Of a stretch of DNA of 35,248 bases, positions 32,196-35,248 are shown piece by piece; within the stretch, counting starts at the first letter, position 1; each line of letters begins with the position of its first letter. Source of the DNA: Asaia bogorensis. GTDB lineage: Bacteria > Pseudomonadota > Alphaproteobacteria > Rhodospirillales > CAMCUA01. A model generated the notes under the pieces. That model had not been told where the DNA came from, ran no database searches, and worked only from the letters and a program-made list of their open reading frames with translations. The DNA lies in the NCBI GenBank assembly GCA_945878455.1, contig CAMCUA010000004.1:1-35248 (forward strand). Direction: 5' to 3'. The position numbers were made by a program, and so were the translations under genes.

Positions 32196-33451
32196 CCGGC
32201 GTTAATGTCACCGACCTTCGCGACGGCCTCAAGGTGGTCAGCGACTCGATGGATTCGGTGGAAACCGTTTCGGTCGGCGCCTGGATCGGCACCGGCTCGC
32301 GCCATGAAGTACCCGAAATGCATGGCGTCAGCCATCTGCTCGAACACATGGTTTTCAAGGGCACCGGCCACCGCACGGCCCGCGATATCGCCGAGGAAAT
32401 CGAAGCAGTGGGCGGCCATCTCAACGCCTATACCTCGCGCGAGCACACGGCTTTTTATGCCAAGGTGCTAAAGGAAGACATCGAGCTGGCCGTCGATATC
32501 ATCGCCGATCTGGTGCAGAACGCCGCCCTCGACCCCGAAGAATTGGAGCGCGAACGCTCGGTTGTCATCCAGGAAATCAATCAGGCCAGCGACACGCCCG
32601 ATGACATCGTGTTCGATTACTTCCAGGAAGCGGCATATCCGGATCAGGGGCTCGGCCGCGCCGTGCTCGGCACCGCCGAGTCGGTCGGCAGCATGGCGCG
32701 CGATGGTGTCGCAACCTATATGCGCAACAGCTATAGCGCGCCGCGCACTGTTATCGCTGCGGCGGGACGCATCGAGCACGACCGGCTGACAGCTCTGGCC
32801 CGCCATGCGTTCGCCGCATTGCCCGCCGTCGGTATCAGTCCCGTCCAGGCATCTCGCTATCAAGGCGGTGAATTCCGCGGCGAGCGCGATTTGGAACAGG
32901 TCCAGGTGGTGATCGGCTTCCCCGGGGTGCCGTTCGACGACAAGGATTTCTATGCAGCGTCCGTGCTGTCGACCCTGTTCGGCGGCGGCATGTCGTCGCG
33001 CCTGTTCCAGGAAGCCCGCGAGAAACGCGGGCTCTGTTACAGCATCTATTCCTTCCTGTCGTGCTATTCGGACAGCGGCCTGTTCGCTATCCATGCCGGC
33101 ACGGGAGAGAACGACGCCGCCGCGCTGCTCGATGTGATCTGCACGGAAACGCGCCAGATCATGCAATCGATCACCGACATCGAAGTGGCCCGCGCCCGCG
33201 CCCAGCTTAAGGCATCGATCCTGATGTCGCTGGAAAGCACGTCGGCGCGCTGCGAACAGGCGGCACGGCAGGTCATGGTTTACGGCCGGCCATTGACGGT
33301 GCCGGAAGTGATCGCCCGCATCGAGGCTGTCGATGTGGAAACGACTGTCGCCACCGCCCGGCGATTGTTCGCCGGGCCGGTGACGCTAGCATCGCTGGGA
33401 CCGATCGCCAAAGTCCCGCAGATCGGTGAGGTGCGGACGGCCCTTATCTGA
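32192..33451 (+). CDS. M16 family metallopeptidase (mitochondrial processing peptidase-like)
   Basis: This 419-residue protein has the inverted zinc motif HLLEH at residues 48-52, with the third ligand E128 (SVVIQEINQASDTPDD) exactly 76 residues after H52, so the active site is intact. The C-terminal half contains LFGGGMSSRLFQEAREKRGLCYSIYS, the conserved basic substrate-binding segment of M16B peptidases. These alphaproteobacterial enzymes are the closest relatives of the beta subunit of the mitochondrial processing peptidase and probably degrade or trim peptides. No signal peptide is seen. Translation is coupled to thrC through a 4-nt overlap. The convergent aldolase gene ends 21 bp beyond its stop. 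Confidence 0.95.
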   Translation: MTGVNVTDLRDGLKVVSDSMDSVETVSVGAWIGTGSRHEVPEMHGVSHLLEHMVFKGTGHRTARDIAEEIEAVGGHLNAYTSREHTAFYAKVLKEDIELAVDIIADLVQNAALDPEELERERSVVIQEINQASDTPDDIVFDYFQEAAYPDQGLGRAVLGTAESVGSMARDGVATYMRNSYSAPRTVIAAAGRIEHDRLTALARHAFAALPAVGISPVQASRYQGGEFRGERDLEQVQVVIGFPGVPFDDKDFYAASVLSTLFGGGMSSRLFQEAREKRGLCYSIYSFLSCYSDSGLFAIHAGTGENDAAALLDVICTETRQIMQSITDIEVARARAQLKASILMSLESTSARCEQAARQVMVYGRPLTVPEVIARIEAVDVETTVATARRLFAGPVTLASLGPIAKVPQIGEVRTALI

Positions 33452-33472
33452 TCGTTCGGGCCGCCGCCGGGC

Positions 33473-34252
33473 TTATTTCTTGCCCTTGATGTCGGCGGTG
33501 ACCTTGCTGAACCCTTCCTGCAGAACCTCGACGTCGCTCTTGTAGGCGAGGACCAAGGCGCCGGCATCCTTCCACTGCTTCGCCTGTTCGGCTGTGTTGA
33601 CCAGCATGGACGCCGACTTACCGTACTTCTTGACGGCAGCCAGGATGCGGTCGCGCATGCCATCCAGCACCTTGCCCATCTCGGGCTTGCCGAACACCCC
33701 CATATCCTGGGCCAGGTCGGTCGGGCCGATGGTCAGACAATCGATGCCGTCCATCGAGGCGATGGCGTCGAGGTCCTTGAATGCCGCTTCGGTTTCGAAC
33801 ATCACCGTGACGAAGACGTTCTTGTTGGCGAAAGCCAAGCGTTCCATGGCATTGCCGCCGATAGCGTATTCCGACGCTGGGCTGCGCCCGGCCATGCCGC
33901 GCGTACCCTTTGGCGTATAGCGCGAAGCGGCGACAATTTCCGCCGCATGTTCCTTGTTCTCTACCTGTGGGCAGTGGAGGTTCCAAACGCCGGCATCGAG
34001 CAGACGCGTGATCCAAGGCCGATCGGCCTTCGGCATGCGCACAGCGATGGGGAAATTGAGAGCACGCGCCAACACCGCCATATTGGCGATGGTCTCGAAA
34101 TCCGGCGTCGAGTGTTCCATGTCGATCCGCGCGAAATCGAGTCCTGCCGCCTTCATCAGCGTCAAGATCGCCGGATTGCGCACCATGTTGACCCAGGTGC
34201 CGATCTGCAACTCGCCGCGCTCGACGCCCGCCCGCAATGCGTTTTCATACAT
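33473..34252 (-). CDS. HpcH/HpaI family aldolase
   Basis: Start moved from 34297 to 34252 because GGGAGGGAG lies 7 nt before this ATG and homologues start here; this gives 259 residues. The TIM-barrel class II pyruvate aldolase signature is visible: RIDMEHSTPDFET (metal and catalytic region), IAVRMPKADRPWITRLLDAG, CPQVENKEHA and FETEAAFKDLDAI with the metal-binding E, then LTIGPTDLAQDMG. The family cleaves 4-hydroxy-2-oxo acids such as 4-hydroxy-2-oxoheptanedioate to pyruvate plus an aldehyde. The exact substrate cannot be fixed; no aromatic degradation genes are nearby. Confidence 0.9.
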   Translation of the reverse strand: MYENALRAGVERGELQIGTWVNMVRNPAILTLMKAAGLDFARIDMEHSTPDFETIANMAVLARALNFPIAVRMPKADRPWITRLLDAGVWNLHCPQVENKEHAAEIVAASRYTPKGTRGMAGRSPASEYAIGGNAMERLAFANKNVFVTVMFETEAAFKDLDAIASMDGIDCLTIGPTDLAQDMGVFGKPEMGKVLDGMRDRILAAVKKYGKSASMLVNTAEQAKQWKDAGALVLAYKSDVEVLQEGFSKVTADIKGKK

Positions 34253-34409
34253 GAGTAGCTCCCTCCCGATGATGTTGTTATGCCTGAAACTATGCAAAAA
34301 CTTGAACTTCGCCCATCAGCATAGAGGCAGTATCCCACGCCGCGCAATCGGCCGCAGGGAAAGGACAGGTCAGCAACTCAGGTTTGGAAATTCGGGAAAC
34401 CGGTGCCGT
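34253..34409 (-). other. Intergenic region upstream of the HpcH/HpaI aldolase gene
   Basis: This 157-bp spacer separates the YqgE stop codon from the aldolase start, both on the minus strand. It is less GC-rich near 34270-34325 and probably contains the aldolase promoter. I found no convincing -35/-10 pair and no terminator for yqgE. Confidence 0.4.
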
Positions 34410-35003
34410 TCAGGCGTGACCAGCGGTACCTGACAGCATCGATGGATCGATACCCAGCTTGGCCATCGCCCGGTTCCACTTTCTGTCCAGGTCAGAATTG
34501 AAAATGAGATCGGGATCCGCTTCGACGTGCAACCAGCCGTTGGCCTTCATCTCGTTGTCGAGCTGACCGGCACCCCAGCCGGCGTAACCCAGCGCCAGCA
34601 GCGAATGATGGGGTCCGCTGCCGCGCGCGATGGCCTTCAGGATATCGACCGTGGCGGTCAGGGCGATTTGCGAATCGACCACTAGGGTAGCGTCACGCAC
34701 ATACTCGGCACTGTGCAACACGAAACCGCGACCTGATTCGACGGGCCCCCCGAAATGCACGCGGATTTCGCGCTGCGGATCCGGCGCATCGATGTTCAAC
34801 TGCTGCAGCATGTCGGGGAATTTCAGGGATTGCATTTCCCGGTTGACCACCAATCCCATGGCGCCTTCTGCACTGTGCGCGCACATGTAGATGACGGTCT
34901 TGGCGAACCGCGGATCCTTCATGCCGGGCATGGCGACAAGCAGTTGCCCCGACAGATAGGAACCTGTTTTTCCACGCATGGCTTTGATCCGCACCATGGA
35001 CAT
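34410..35003 (-). CDS. YqgE/AlgH family protein
   Basis: This 197-residue protein is a typical YqgE/AlgH member, with [40 protein letters not shown] near the N-terminus (quoted here as separate short motifs [10 protein letters not shown] and GAMGLVVNR), [16 protein letters not shown] in the middle and [17 protein letters not shown] toward the end. The biochemical function is unknown; AlgH was first reported as an alginate regulator in Pseudomonas, and the structure suggests a thiol or nucleic-acid binding role. GGAGGGG lies 5 nt before the first ATG, supporting the start. An IS30-family element begins about 100 bp upstream of the gene, in or near its promoter region. Confidence 0.93.
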   Translation of the reverse strand: MSMVRIKAMRGKTGSYLSGQLLVAMPGMKDPRFAKTVIYMCAHSAEGAMGLVVNREMQSLKFPDMLQQLNIDAPDPQREIRVHFGGPVESGRGFVLHSAEYVRDATLVVDSQIALTATVDILKAIARGSGPHHSLLALGYAGWGAGQLDNEMKANGWLHVEADPDLIFNSDLDRKWNRAMAKLGIDPSMLSGTAGHA

Positions 35004-35102
35004 TGGCCCCTCCGACCTTAGAAATACCCACGCCAGGGGGAAAAAACAAGCCGGCGGGTTTGGTCAACAATACGTGAAGATTGGCGCTACCATCGTTTCC
35101 GC

Positions 35103-35129
35103 TAAATTCTCATTCCAAGTGCAACACCG
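35103..35129 (+). repeat. Probable left terminal inverted repeat of the IS30-family element
   Basis: The segment beginning TAAATTCTCATTCCAAGTGC just before the transposase gene resembles the left ends of IS30-family elements, which typically carry an imperfect ATTC...CAAxxxGCAACA pattern 20-50 bp before the transposase start. The exact outer boundary cannot be set because the right end and the target duplication lie outside the window. Confidence 0.45.
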
Positions 35130-35147
35130 TTATGCTTCGGAGTTGCG

Positions 35148-35248
35148 ATGGGAATTCACTATGGTCAGCTCGACCTTGATGAGCGTTACGAGCTTTATCG
35201 TCTCCGGGAGGACGGTAGAGGCGTTCGAGAGATCGGCCGCCTGATGGG
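35148..35248 (+). CDS. IS30-family transposase, N-terminal fragment (runs off the right edge)
   Basis: This frame is absent from the ORF track because it has no stop in the window. From the ATG at 35148 it reads MGIHYGQLDLDERYELYRL and then REDGRGVREIGRLMG, which is the N-terminal helix-turn-helix (HTH_38) of IS30 transposases, with the family-typical 'L.L.ER..I..L...G.S.R.IA' pattern. The complete enzyme would be about 320-380 residues with a DDE catalytic domain beyond the edge. Whether the copy is intact cannot be judged from 33 codons. Confidence 0.85.
   Translation, partial: MGIHYGQLDLDERYELYRLREDGRGVREIGRLM

Larger units (their letters stand above)
35103..35248 (+). mobile_element. IS30-family insertion sequence, left end only (truncated by the window edge)
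   Basis: A transposase N-terminus preceded by a terminal-repeat-like sequence marks the left end of an IS30-family element of about 1-1.2 kb in full. Only about 146 bp are visible. It is inserted upstream of yqgE in the opposite orientation. The left boundary is approximate. Confidence 0.65.

Noticed and set aside
1-35248. CRISPR arrays, rRNA, replication origin, toxin-antitoxin or known anti-phage defence systems
   Set aside because: No regularly spaced repeats, rRNA-like segments, DnaA-box clusters or recognised defence proteins were seen on either strand.

Overview
The window looks like chromosomal DNA of a high-GC alphaproteobacterium, probably Rhodospirillales-like. The evidence is gene content and codon use: a threonine synthase gene translationally coupled to an M16 processing peptidase, a GreB with an acidic N-terminus, a 41-residue cysteine-poor L36, YqgE/AlgH and DUF1993. 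The taxonomic call is inference from family resemblance. No phage module, CRISPR array, rRNA or complete tRNA was seen. The only mobile element is the first ~150 bp of an IS30-family insertion sequence at the right edge.

Layout, left to right. (1) 1-5381, minus strand: a solute-binding protein, an NHL beta-propeller protein, an APH-like kinase and the N-terminal 500 residues of an indolepyruvate ferredoxin oxidoreductase-like enzyme. It is followed on the plus strand by a cupin-like protein and an ACAD11-type acyl-CoA dehydrogenase. This reads as a catabolic cluster for organic or acyl acids. (2) 7797-14292: unlinked single genes, namely an OafA-type acyltransferase, DUF1993, an EamA transporter, a DUF938 methyltransferase-like protein, GreB, an HI0933-type flavoprotein and a membrane-anchored EEP hydrolase. 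A strong plus-strand intrinsic terminator near 9030-9064 has no annotated plus-strand gene in front of it. (3) 14326-16666: three tandem paralogous SDR oxidoreductases on the minus strand. (4) 16779-21719, plus strand: a fused FO synthase (deazaflavin/F420 precursor), a ChaC-type gamma-glutamylcyclotransferase, and, overlapping it, a class III nucleotide cyclase with a histidine-rich membrane anchor and a [2Fe-2S] domain. (5) 21753-24644: a small unknown minus-strand gene with its own terminator, an AT-rich divergent spacer, an HTH protein, rpmJ with a clear sigma70-type promoter, and an orphan GlcD-like FAD oxidase. (6) 24665-28792, minus strand: a tightly coupled four-gene unit of two paralogous proteins resembling catalytically dead GGDEF-EAL proteins, then an ABC-2 ATPase and permease. 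This is the most unusual module in the window. (7) 28914-33451, plus strand: a PPP-type phosphatase, a UDP-glucuronate decarboxylase-like SDR, thrC and an M16 peptidase. (8) 33473-35248: an HpcH/HpaI aldolase, yqgE and the IS30 end.

Two themes stand out. One is regulation: the degenerate c-di-GMP-like pair coupled to an exporter, and the redox-equipped cyclase overlapping a glutathione-degrading enzyme. The other is unusual cofactor and acyl metabolism: FO synthase, and the kinase/dehydrogenase pair whose homologues are fused in animal ACAD10/11. No gene-free stretch exceeds 300 bases; the longest is about 230 bp, between the solute-binding protein and the cupin gene. Many long ORF-track entries, including 780-aa and 634-aa ones, are antisense shadows of these genes.
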